Source of the DNA: JBEHWX01 sp048498995
Lineage (GTDB): Bacteria; Bacteroidota; Ignavibacteria; OLB7
Assembly (NCBI GenBank): GCA_048498995.1
Contig: JBEHWX010000162.1
Span: 1-8,465, forward strand
Direction of reading: 5' to 3'
DNA: 8,465 nucleotides
The translations under genes and the position numbers were made by a program. Below are positions 1-5,898 of the stretch, one piece after another. The notes under the pieces are model-generated. The model was not told the DNA's origin and made no database searches. It saw only the letters and a program-made list of their open reading frames with translations. The number at the start of each line of letters is the position of its first letter. Positions within the stretch are counted from its first letter, which is position 1.

Positions 1-174
1 CGTCAGCCTTACCACTGGCATCTATGGCGGTAGCATCGTCGTCGGCGCGGGCTCAACCCTCACCGCCGATCAGATCCGCGCCGGTGTCACCGTTCAGCTC
101 GATGCTCCTCGTCGCGGGTGGGGGCGCCGTCGCTTTCGTTTCCAGCATCGTCAACGTTCGAAATTCGAGCCGTG
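1..174. other. left-edge segment, undecided coding status
   Basis: This stretch lies downstream of the leftward gene that ends at 175. On the + strand, the frame beginning at base 2 has protein-like composition for about 35 codons (it includes YGGSIVVGAGSTLTADQIR). It then becomes arginine-rich and runs on, antisense to the next gene, to a TAG at 338-340. This could be the 3' end of a convergent gene entering from the left, perhaps with a frameshift near base 105. The reverse strand also has a short open frame here with a plausible sequence and no recognisable family. I cannot choose between partial gene, decayed gene and non-coding DNA. Confidence 0.2.
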
Positions 175-567
175 TTACTTCGACACGGAGTTCCGCTTCT
201 CGATGCCCACGCCGCCATTCCGCTTACGGACGGCGAGCTTGTGCCAGCGGAGCCGGAGATCCATGGTCTTGTCGGCCTTGAGGATCACGACCTTGGTGAC
301 CGACGAGTTGTACTTGGCCGACTTCACGTGCGCGGTATAGGTGCCGGACGGAACGCCGGAGATCTGGTAACTGCCATCGGCGCTCGTGGTGGCCGTGTAA
401 TTGCCCGGGGCCAGCGTCACCGTGGCGCCGTCGACTCCCTTGGAGCTGTTCGGTCCGGAATTCCAGGTCACGCGTCCCTTGAGCGTGTAGGTACTGGACT
501 GCGCATAGATCGATCCAACGACCGCCACCAGAGCCAGCGCGATAATGATCGCGAGATTGCGTTTCAT
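175..567 (-). CDS. secreted carboxypeptidase-regulatory-like domain protein
   Basis: A 130-residue exported protein. Residues 1-22 form a clear signal peptide: MKRN, then a hydrophobic core (LAIIIALALVAVVGSI) and a YA|Q cleavage site. Residues 27-107 match the carboxypeptidase regulatory-like (CarboxypepD_reg/Cna-B-like) beta-sandwich pattern: an opening LKGRV strand, VDGATVTLAPG, then the diagnostic ADGSYQISGVPSGTYTAHV segment at 63-81 and a final strand ending TMDLRLR. Such domains are structural folds in periplasmic or surface proteins and have no catalytic residues. Here one domain stands alone, followed by a basic tail of about 23 residues of unknown role. There are no cysteines and no transmembrane segment after the signal. 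The start is supported by an AAGAGG Shine-Dalgarno 7 nt upstream (575-580 on the other strand). The fold call is good; partner and function are unknown. Confidence 0.8.
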   Translation of the reverse strand: MKRNLAIIIALALVAVVGSIYAQSSTYTLKGRVTWNSGPNSSKGVDGATVTLAPGNYTATTSADGSYQISGVPSGTYTAHVKSAKYNSSVTKVVILKADKTMDLRLRWHKLAVRKRNGGVGIEKRNSVSK

Positions 568-574
568 GACATTG

Positions 575-580
575 CCTCTT
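575..580 (-). promoter_or_regulatory. ribosome binding site of the 175-567 gene
   Basis: Read on the reverse strand, AAGAGG lies 7 nt before the ATG at 567. It is the best Shine-Dalgarno match among the genes here and fixes that start. Confidence 0.6.
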
Positions 581-679
581 CAACAAATCTTTGGTTGCTC
601 CGATCGACATCGATTCCCGCGAGCTTCCTGTTCAACCGAACATTCCGGTCATCGGTTCGGGATCGGAATTCGGCCTCAT

Positions 680-709
680 TTTGTACCCCGCACATTCACC
701 GCTCCACAA
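680..709 (-). promoter_or_regulatory. possible sigma70-like promoter for the 175-567 gene
   Basis: On the reverse strand, TTGTGG (709-704) and TACAAA (685-680) are separated by 18 bp. This resembles -35 and -10 boxes with 3/6 and 4/6 matches. It would give a 5' leader of roughly 100 nt. The surrounding 590-720 is more AT-rich than the genes. The match is weak and by eye only. Confidence 0.2.
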
Positions 710-774
710 TGAAGGCCACTGACGGATTCTGTTGACAAAGACTCTGCCAGCTTTCCAGGCCGGTCTCGCGGGGG

Positions 775-809
775 GGCGCCGGACATTTCGAATTGACGTG
801 TCCGGCGCC
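775..809 (-). terminator. hairpin downstream of the DUF2807 gene
   Basis: There is a perfect 11-bp inverted repeat (GGCGCCGGACA at 775-785 and TGTCCGGCGCC at 799-809) with a 13-nt AT-richer loop. It begins 46 bp past the stop codon of the leftward gene at 856-1575, where a transcription terminator is expected. Read leftward, the stem is followed by C residues instead of a U tract, so it is not a textbook intrinsic terminator. It could instead be an mRNA 3'-end stabiliser. Confidence 0.4.
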
Positions 810-855
810 GTCGTGGATCATGTCTCCGCCGCGGAGAAATCTCCCTTCCTCGTTC

Positions 856-1575
856 TTACATCTTTCTGACCCGTCCGCTGCCGTTGATGACCGTCTGAAC
901 CTGCGGCGCGCCGTGATAGAGGACATTGCCGGATCCGTTGAGCGTCACCATGAGGTTCCGGCTCACATCCATCCGGCAGTTGCCGGAGCCGTTGAGCACC
1001 ACGACCGCCGACTCGTTCTTCATGCCGTCGGCGCTCACGCTCCCGGAGCCGCTCACGGTCACCGTGTGCTGGGCGGCATGGCCGTTCACGACGATTTCGC
1101 CGGAGCCGCCGAGCGTCGTCACCAGGTTCGGCGCCTCCAGATCCAGCTTCATCGAGCCGGATCCGACGGAGGCCAGCGCCAGGCTGCCGGACGTGATCTT
1201 CGTGGTCGCGGTGAAATCTCCGGAGCCGCTGCTGGTGAGCGCCGTGAAGGTGGGGGAGGTGGCATGAACGATCACCCGATGCTTCGAGTTGAAGCATTCC
1301 TTCCCCTTCACCTTGATCTTCAGCACGTGGCCGACCACCTCGGTCGTGATCAGGGGAAGAATGTTGTCGTCGGCCTCGACCCGTACTTCCGTGGTCGAGC
1401 CCTGTGTGATCACCACGTCCATGCTCCCCTCGGACGAGACCCCCTCGAACGATCCTGTCTGTCGTGTCTCGGTGACCACGTGGCCGGAGCCCTCGACGCA
1501 GCCGGCCTTGCCGGGGACGGCTCCGGCGAGCGAGAGGAGCGCGATCGAGGCGGCGGAAAGAAGTAAGTGTTTCAT
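856..1575 (-). CDS. exported DUF2807 (GIN domain) beta-helix protein
   Basis: A 239-residue protein with an N-terminal signal peptide (MKHLLLSAASIALLSLAGAV, cleavage probably near residue 24). C26 follows KAG and is not in a good lipobox, so a lipoprotein is unlikely. From about residue 40 it reads as DUF2807, the putative autotransporter adhesin head GIN domain: F43EGVSSEGSMDVVITQG, then VRVEADDN at 65-71 and LKIKVKG at 85-91. From residue 111 to the end, short strands carry a GSG turn at 117, 138, 157, 176, 196, 214 and 232, spaced 18-21 residues. This is the ladder expected of a right-handed beta-helix with one turn per repeat. The family is widespread in envelope-associated proteins; its role is unproven and no enzyme residues are evident. 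No strong Shine-Dalgarno precedes the ATG (only GGTG), but the signal peptide begins exactly there, which supports the start. Confidence 0.85.
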   Translation of the reverse strand: MKHLLLSAASIALLSLAGAVPGKAGCVEGSGHVVTETRQTGSFEGVSSEGSMDVVITQGSTTEVRVEADDNILPLITTEVVGHVLKIKVKGKECFNSKHRVIVHATSPTFTALTSSGSGDFTATTKITSGSLALASVGSGSMKLDLEAPNLVTTLGGSGEIVVNGHAAQHTVTVSGSGSVSADGMKNESAVVVLNGSGNCRMDVSRNLMVTLNGSGNVLYHGAPQVQTVINGSGRVRKM

Positions 1576-1627
1576 GCTGACACCATGGAATTTGAATATG
1601 GAAGAATCAAGGAATCATCTGCCCGAA

Positions 1628-1653
1628 GAGATCCGGCGGCCAGGCCGGATCTC
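1628..1653. repeat. perfect inverted repeat, 10-bp arms
   Basis: The arms GAGATCCGGC (1628-1637) and GCCGGATCTC (1644-1653) are exact complements around a 6-nt loop, GGCCAG. The repeat lies 52 bp upstream of the DUF2807 start codon, so in that transcript it would be a 5'-leader hairpin, or an operator if the promoter overlaps it. No U tract follows on either strand, which argues against a terminator. Confidence 0.6.
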
Positions 1654-1713
1654 GGAATCGGATGTCGGAGCGCCTGTTTGAGCGTCGATTGCCCGTCGAA
1701 TGGCCCGATTCGA

Positions 1714-1750
1714 GGGCCGGCCGGGAGAACATCGGCCGCGCGGCCGGCCC
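1714..1750. repeat. perfect inverted repeat with nested palindrome
   Basis: The arms GGGCCGGCCG (1714-1723) and CGGCCGGCCC (1741-1750) are exact complements. The second arm overlaps a perfect 14-bp palindrome (CGGCCGCGCGGCCG, 1733-1746), so two alternative folds compete. Its position midway between divergent genes would suit an operator or insulating structure, but GC-rich DNA also produces such matches by chance. Confidence 0.5.
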
Positions 1751-1786
1751 GGTCCGGGCCCGGGAATGCGAACAACGGGACCTGGT

Positions 1787-1816
1787 TTGCGTCTACCGGG
1801 ATGACTGTGGTATGTT
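1787..1816 (+). promoter_or_regulatory. possible sigma70-like promoter for the desaturase
   Basis: TTGCGT (1787-1792) and TATGTT (1811-1816) are separated by 18 bp in the AT-richer stretch before the desaturase start. The matches to consensus are 3/6 and 4/6. Transcription would begin near 1823, giving a leader of about 50 nt. This is by eye and weak. Confidence 0.2.
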
Positions 1817-1874
1817 CATTGTTTTTCACACTTCCCGACCCAATGTGTGGAAGGAATTAGCGTAGATTGATCGG

Positions 1875-2921
1875 ATGAATCGACCAAAGAAGTCTTTAGC
1901 CGACATCAGCCTGAATGTCGGGTTCATTGGAATCCATGTCGTTTCCCTGGGAGCGTTCTGGACCGGAGTAAGCGCGACGGCGATCGCCGTCTGTCTGTTC
2001 CTCTACTTCGCCAGGATGTTCGCCGTCACGGCCGGATATCACAGGTACTTCTCGCACAGATCGTACAAGACCAGCCGCTGGTTTCAGTTCGTGCTGGCGG
2101 TCTGGGGCGCCTCGGCCGTGCAGAACGGTCCGCTCTGGTGGGCGGCACAGCATCGCCACCATCATCGCTACTCCGACACGGAGGAGGATGTGCATTCGCC
2201 GGTGACCGGCGGATTCTGGTGGGCGCACTGCGGCTGGATCCTCTCGAAAAAGTTCAACAAGTACGACGACAAGTCGGTTCACGACCTGGTGAAGTTCCCG
2301 GAGCTGGTGCTCCTGCAGCGCTTTCACCTGGTGGCTCCCCTGACGCTCGGGGCGGTTCTCTACGCCATCGGATCCTATCTGGAGAGCGCGGCTCCCGGTC
2401 TGCATACCAGCGGCCCGCAGCTTCTGATCTGGGGCGGGTTCGTCAGCACGGTGCTTCTGTACCACGGCGTGTTCACCATCAATTCCCTGGCGCATGTCTT
2501 CGGCTCGCGTCGCTTCGATACTCCAGACGATAGCCGGAACAATTGGTTCCTTGCGCTGATCACGCTGGGGGAAGGATGGCACAACAATCATCATCGCTGC
2601 CTCTCCTCGGAGCGTCAGGGCTTCTACTGGTGGGAGATCGATATCGCCCACTATATCCTGAAGATGTTCTCCTGGGTCGGGCTGGTGTGGGATCTGAAGA
2701 CCCCGCCGAAGAAGATCTACGACGAGGCCGAGCAGCGTGCCCGTCGCGTGGCGCCGGCCCGCGCGGCCGACGCGCCGCCGAAGCCCTCGACGCACGCGGC
2801 CCCTTCCGGACTCGGCAACGGAGGCCCGCTGGTTACCCCCGGATCGCTGTCGGCTCCCGGCTCGATCGGGCGCCCGCACACGACGCCGGTGGAGCTCTCC
2901 TCCAGCTACAGTCCCGACTGA
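1875..2921 (+). CDS. acyl-CoA / fatty acid desaturase (delta-9 type)
   Basis: A 348-residue integral membrane di-iron desaturase that would introduce a double bond into saturated acyl chains, using O2 and an external electron donor, and so tune membrane fluidity. All three histidine boxes are intact: HRYFSH (56-61), HRHHH (93-97) and HNNHH (236-240). The extra family motif NSLAH is at 203-207. Hydrophobic segments at about 15-53, 70-90, 145-170 and 182-202 match the two membrane hairpins flanking the boxes. Motifs such as AGYHRYFSHRSYKT and WWAAQHRHHHRYSDTEEDVHSP are typical of bacterial stearoyl-CoA-desaturase-like proteins, where the donor is a ferredoxin or a separate reductase. No cytochrome b5 or reductase domain is fused here. 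The tail from about 285 to 348 is rich in Ala, Pro, Ser and Gly and lies outside the catalytic domain. A GGAAGGA purine run is about 20 nt before the ATG, too far to be a good Shine-Dalgarno. Acyl-CoA versus acyl-lipid substrate and bond position cannot be read from sequence. Confidence 0.93.
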   Translation: MNRPKKSLADISLNVGFIGIHVVSLGAFWTGVSATAIAVCLFLYFARMFAVTAGYHRYFSHRSYKTSRWFQFVLAVWGASAVQNGPLWWAAQHRHHHRYSDTEEDVHSPVTGGFWWAHCGWILSKKFNKYDDKSVHDLVKFPELVLLQRFHLVAPLTLGAVLYAIGSYLESAAPGLHTSGPQLLIWGGFVSTVLLYHGVFTINSLAHVFGSRRFDTPDDSRNNWFLALITLGEGWHNNHHRCLSSERQGFYWWEIDIAHYILKMFSWVGLVWDLKTPPKKIYDEAEQRARRVAPARAADAPPKPSTHAAPSGLGNGGPLVTPGSLSAPGSIGRPHTTPVELSSSYSPD

Positions 2922-2990
2922 TACGCGCCGCGCCACGGACCAGGCATCCGGAAAGGCGCGCCGGATCCGGCGACGACGCAGTCGATATTC

Positions 2991-3024
2991 CGAAGGCGAT
3001 GAGGATCGATCCTCATCGCCTTCG
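2991..3024. terminator. perfect 34-bp palindrome, probable terminator hairpin
   Basis: CGAAGGCGATGAGGATC (2991-3007) is followed immediately by its exact reverse complement (3008-3024). As RNA it folds into a 15-bp stem with a four-base loop, on either strand. It starts 69 bp after the desaturase stop, and the next bases (TCGTCGTTT) are only mildly U-rich. The most likely role is ending desaturase transcription. A perfect, spacer-free palindrome would also suit a dimeric DNA-binding site. Confidence 0.55.
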
Positions 3025-3073
3025 TCGTTTCCGACCCGATCCGAAGATGCCGTGGAGTCGGCTCCCACGCAGT

Positions 3074-3112
3074 TCCAGCGTGCCGCTCCAGCGCGCCGCT
3101 CCAGCGCGCCGC
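3074..3112. repeat. three tandem 13-bp units
   Basis: TCCAGCGCGCCGC occurs at 3087-3099 and 3100-3112, and with one change (T for C at the eighth base) at 3074-3086. The length is not a multiple of three and no gene spans it, which fits non-coding DNA. It may be replication slippage. Confidence 0.8.
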
Positions 3113-3200
3113 GCGGCTTGCCGGGCGATGGGCATGTCGTAGATTTCTCCGCGCGGCTCCGCGCCTTCTCCTCTCCCGACCGATACGATGTGATTACCGC

Positions 3201-3206
3201 AGGGTG
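3201..3206 (+). promoter_or_regulatory. ribosome binding site of rmuC
   Basis: AGGGTG lies 5 nt before the ATG at 3212 and 11 nt before a second in-frame ATG at 3218. The spacing favours 3212 but does not exclude the second start. Confidence 0.5.
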
Positions 3207-3211
3207 CTCCG

Positions 3212-4768
3212 ATGCTCATGGTGCTTCTGTTTCTTCTCGGCCTTCTGGCCGGCGGCGTAATCGTCTGGCTGCTCCTTTCGGCGCAGACGCGCCATGCCTA
3301 TCAACGTGCCCGGAGCGAGGGGCAGGCGGAGCTCGCCACACTCACCGAGCGCCTCGGCGGACGCGACGCGCAGGTGGTCGAGATGCGCGCGCTGATCGAG
3401 CGGCGCGAGGATGAGATCATCCACCTGACCGAGGAGCTGAAGCAGGAGTCGGAGCGCCGGTCGGCCGCCGAGGAGAAGGGCTCCCGCGTGGCGGCGCTCG
3501 AGGCCAGGCTTGCCGAGCGCGAGCTGAGAATGGGCGGGCTGGCCGACGAGAATCGGGAGATGGCCACGCGCCTCTCCGAGTGCGAGACCCGGCTCCTGGA
3601 GGAGCGGCGCGCGGCCGAGGAGAAGCTGGCCCTGCTCGACGACGCGCAGACACGGCTCGCCGATGCCTTCAAGGCGCTCTCGGCCGACGCGCTCCGGAGC
3701 AACAACCGGTCGTTCCTCGACCTGGCCACCACCACGCTCGAGCGGTTCCAGGAGACCGCCCGCGGCGACATCGAACAGCGCCGTCGCGCCATCGACGAGC
3801 TGGTGGCGCCGCTGCGCGATTCGCTGGAGAAGGTCGACGGCCGGATCAACGAGCTGGAGCGGCTTCGCGCCAGCGCCTACGCCACCCTCACCGAACAGCT
3901 CAAGTCGCTGGCGGCCACGCAGCATCAGCTTCAGCACGAAACGGCCAACCTCGTCAAGGCGCTCCGCGCCCCGAGCGTGCGCGGACGCTGGGGCGAGATC
4001 CAGCTCCGCCGCGTGGTGGAGATGGCCGGGATGATCGAGTACTGCGATTTCCTGGAGCAGGCGACCGCCACCAGCGAGACCGGCCGGCTCCGTCCCGACA
4101 TGGTGGTGAAGCTTCCGAACGAGAAGAACATCGTGGTCGACTCCAAGGCGCCGCTTCATGCCTACCTGGAGGCGCTCGAGGCGCAGGACGAGGCCACCCG
4201 CGCCGCGCGGATGAAGGACCATGCCCGGCAGATCCGCACCCACCTGACGCAGCTCGGCGCAAAGTCCTACTGGGAGCAGTTCCGTCCGGCTCCGGAGTTC
4301 GCCGTGCTCTTCCTGCCGGGGGAGACGTTCTTCAGCGCCGCGCTGGAGCAGGATCCCGCGCTGATCGAGTTCGGCGTGGAGCAGAAGGTGATCCTCGCCA
4401 CCCCGACCACGCTGATCGCGCTGCTGCGCGCGGTCGCCTACGGATGGCGCCAGGAGCAGCTTGCCAAGAACGCGCAGGTCATCAGCGATCTCGGCCGCGC
4501 GCTCTACGAACGGGCCCGCACGCTCACCGGACATTTCACCGAGATCGGCCGGAGCCTGGACCGCGCCGTCGATGCCTACAACAGAACGGTCGGCTCGTTC
4601 GAGACCCGGCTGCTGGTGACCGCCCGGAAGTTCAAGGAGCTCGGCGCCGGCTCCGATCAGGAGATCGAGATGCCGGACATGGTGGACAAGAGCGCGCGCC
4701 GGCCGCAGGAGGGGGATCTCGCCACGCTCATCTCCCCGTTCGATCTGGAAGAAGATCTTACCGAATAG
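3212..4768 (+). CDS. rmuC: DNA recombination protein RmuC
   Basis: A 518-residue RmuC-family protein. In Escherichia coli, RmuC limits recombination at inverted repeats and is thought to act as a nuclease; here that is by homology. Residues 1-22 are a single hydrophobic anchor (VLLFLLGLLAGGVIVWLLL). About 28-160 is a charged heptad-like coiled coil, and more helix follows to about 245. The conserved RmuC domain runs from about 250 to 475, with SVRGRWGE (255-262), RPDMVVKLPN (294-303), VDSKAPL (309-315), LFLPGE (366-371) and ATPTTLIALLR (396-406). RPDMVV plus VDSK (D296, D310, K312) has the spacing of a PD-(D/E)xK-type active site. Length is normal for the family. AGGGTG lies 5 nt before the first of two ATGs (codons 1 and 3), favouring the first. 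The nearest neighbours are not obvious functional partners. Confidence 0.95.
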   Translation: MLMVLLFLLGLLAGGVIVWLLLSAQTRHAYQRARSEGQAELATLTERLGGRDAQVVEMRALIERREDEIIHLTEELKQESERRSAAEEKGSRVAALEARLAERELRMGGLADENREMATRLSECETRLLEERRAAEEKLALLDDAQTRLADAFKALSADALRSNNRSFLDLATTTLERFQETARGDIEQRRRAIDELVAPLRDSLEKVDGRINELERLRASAYATLTEQLKSLAATQHQLQHETANLVKALRAPSVRGRWGEIQLRRVVEMAGMIEYCDFLEQATATSETGRLRPDMVVKLPNEKNIVVDSKAPLHAYLEALEAQDEATRAARMKDHARQIRTHLTQLGAKSYWEQFRPAPEFAVLFLPGETFFSAALEQDPALIEFGVEQKVILATPTTLIALLRAVAYGWRQEQLAKNAQVISDLGRALYERARTLTGHFTEIGRSLDRAVDAYNRTVGSFETRLLVTARKFKELGAGSDQEIEMPDMVDKSARRPQEGDLATLISPFDLEEDLTE

Positions 4769-4914
4769 CCGCCCGCGCCCGACGCACTCCGTGCCGCGCG
4801 ATCTCTCGCCATCGGACGCGTCACCGTCGGCGCCCGTTTCGAATGCGCGCTCGCGCGAGGGTGGAACCGGTTTTGCAGTCGTTCGACGGACCGAGTTCAA
4901 CCTGACCGATTTCG

Positions 4915-5820
4915 ATGGAAGCACAGACATACGATACGATCATCGTCGGCGGCGGCCCCGCCGGCATGAGCGCCGCGCTCGTCCTCGGACGCTGCCGGCG
5001 ACGGGTTCTCATCTGCGACGCGGGAACGCCACGCAACGAAGTCTCTCATCGCCTCAGCGGCTATCTGACGCGCGACGGCATTCCGCCGTCGGAGTTCCGC
5101 CAGATCGCCCGCGCCGAGCTCGATGCCGTCGGCGTCGAGTGGCGCCACGTCACCGTGGTCGACGCGACCCCGGAGGAGGGTGAGTTCGAGGTGGTGCTCG
5201 CCGATGGTACGCGGCTCCGCTCCCGGACGCTCCTGATCGCCGCCGGCGTGCGCGATCGCCTGCCGCCGATCGAGGGGATCGAGCAGTTCTACGGACAGAG
5301 CGTGTTTCACTGCCCCTACTGCGACGGATGGGAGTCGCGCGATATGTCGATCGCCGTCTATGGTCGCGGACGCAAGGGGATGGGGATGGCGCTCTCGCTG
5401 AAGACCTGGAGCGATGACGTGATCCTCTGCACCGACGGCGGAGCGCGCCTGACGCCGGAGGAGCGGGGACGCCTCAAGCGGCACGGCATCGAGGTGCGCG
5501 AGGAGCGGATCAAGGCCCTCGAGGGGAGCGACGGCAACCTGGAGGGGATCCGCTTCAAGAACGGCGACCTGCTGGCGCGGCGCGTCCTCTTCTTCAATAC
5601 CGGACAGGAGCAGCGGTGCGGCTTCGCCGCGAAGCTCGGCTGCACCTTCACCGAGAAGGGAGCCGTCTGGAACAACCGCCGCGGCGAGACCGGCATCGCC
5701 GGACTCTACGTTGCCGGCGACGCCGCGCGCGACGCGCAGATGGTGATCGTGGCGGCGGCCGAGGGAGCCAAGGCCGCGGTGGCCATCAACACGCTGCTTC
5801 AGTCGCGTGAGCGCGCATAG
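4915..5820 (+). CDS. thioredoxin-reductase-like FAD-dependent oxidoreductase
   Basis: A 301-residue cytoplasmic flavoprotein of the low-molecular-weight thioredoxin reductase superfamily, close to that family's usual length. The FAD dinucleotide site is DTIIVGGGPAGMSAAL (7-22). The second FAD motif, GLYVAGDAARD, is at 263-273 and is followed by the typical VAAAEGAKAAVAIN helix. A redox-type cysteine pair, CPYCDG, sits at 133-138 between the two halves, where thioredoxin reductase has CATC. A second Rossmann motif, AVYGRGRKGMG (147-157), marks the pyridine-nucleotide domain, but the HRRxxxR phosphate-clamp motif of NADPH-using thioredoxin reductases is absent (residues 171-180 read LCTDGGARLT). 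It may therefore prefer NADH, use another donor, or act as a dithiol oxidase like the GliT/HlmI relatives, which share a CxxC pair. No thioredoxin gene is adjacent. No good Shine-Dalgarno is visible; the start is chosen because the FAD motif begins seven codons in. Confidence 0.85.
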   Translation: MEAQTYDTIIVGGGPAGMSAALVLGRCRRRVLICDAGTPRNEVSHRLSGYLTRDGIPPSEFRQIARAELDAVGVEWRHVTVVDATPEEGEFEVVLADGTRLRSRTLLIAAGVRDRLPPIEGIEQFYGQSVFHCPYCDGWESRDMSIAVYGRGRKGMGMALSLKTWSDDVILCTDGGARLTPEERGRLKRHGIEVREERIKALEGSDGNLEGIRFKNGDLLARRVLFFNTGQEQRCGFAAKLGCTFTEKGAVWNNRRGETGIAGLYVAGDAARDAQMVIVAAAEGAKAAVAINTLLQSRERA

Positions 5821-5898
5821 CCGTCGTGCGTCCGCGTCGGCATTACGCCTCGCGAGACGCCCGGCATTCATCGAAGCAGATATCACGTCGGAGTTCGC

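Larger units (their letters stand above)
1576..1874. other. divergent intergenic region with structured repeats
   Basis: These 299 bp lie between the divergently transcribed DUF2807 and desaturase genes, so they should hold both promoters. They contain two perfect inverted repeats (1628-1653 and 1714-1750, listed separately) and a very GC-rich block (about 1712-1765) next to an AT-richer stretch (about 1803-1875). A leftward GTG-initiated open frame of 85 codons spans 1572-1829, and its TGA overlaps the ATG of the DUF2807 gene. It resembles no family, and I treat it as probably non-coding. Confidence 0.6.
2922..3211. other. intergenic region between desaturase and rmuC
   Basis: These 290 bp have no credible gene on either strand. 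They hold a perfect 34-bp palindrome (2991-3024) and three 13-bp tandem units (3074-3112), both listed separately. The rmuC promoter should lie in the last ~100 bp, but I see no convincing -35/-10 pair. An AGGGTG Shine-Dalgarno at 3201-3206 ends the gap. Confidence 0.7.

Noticed and set aside
732..760. A perfect TTGACA -35 hexamer on the + strand at 732-737
   Set aside because: At the expected 17-bp spacing the sequence is CCAGGC, nothing like a -10 box, and no rightward gene begins downstream before 1875.
1572..1829. A leftward GTG-initiated 85-codon frame ending in an ATGA overlap with the DUF2807 gene
   Set aside because: There is no Shine-Dalgarno, family resemblance, signal or membrane segment, and it covers the inverted repeats of a divergent promoter region. 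The four-base overlap can arise by chance.
1896..3068. A 390-codon reverse-strand open frame antisense to the desaturase
   Set aside because: All three histidine boxes are encoded on the opposite strand, and the antisense product is Arg-rich without motifs.
3194..4930. A 578-codon reverse-strand open frame antisense to rmuC
   Set aside because: The sense strand has unmistakable RmuC motifs. The antisense product is Arg/Leu/Glu/Gly-rich with no family resemblance, a codon-bias shadow.
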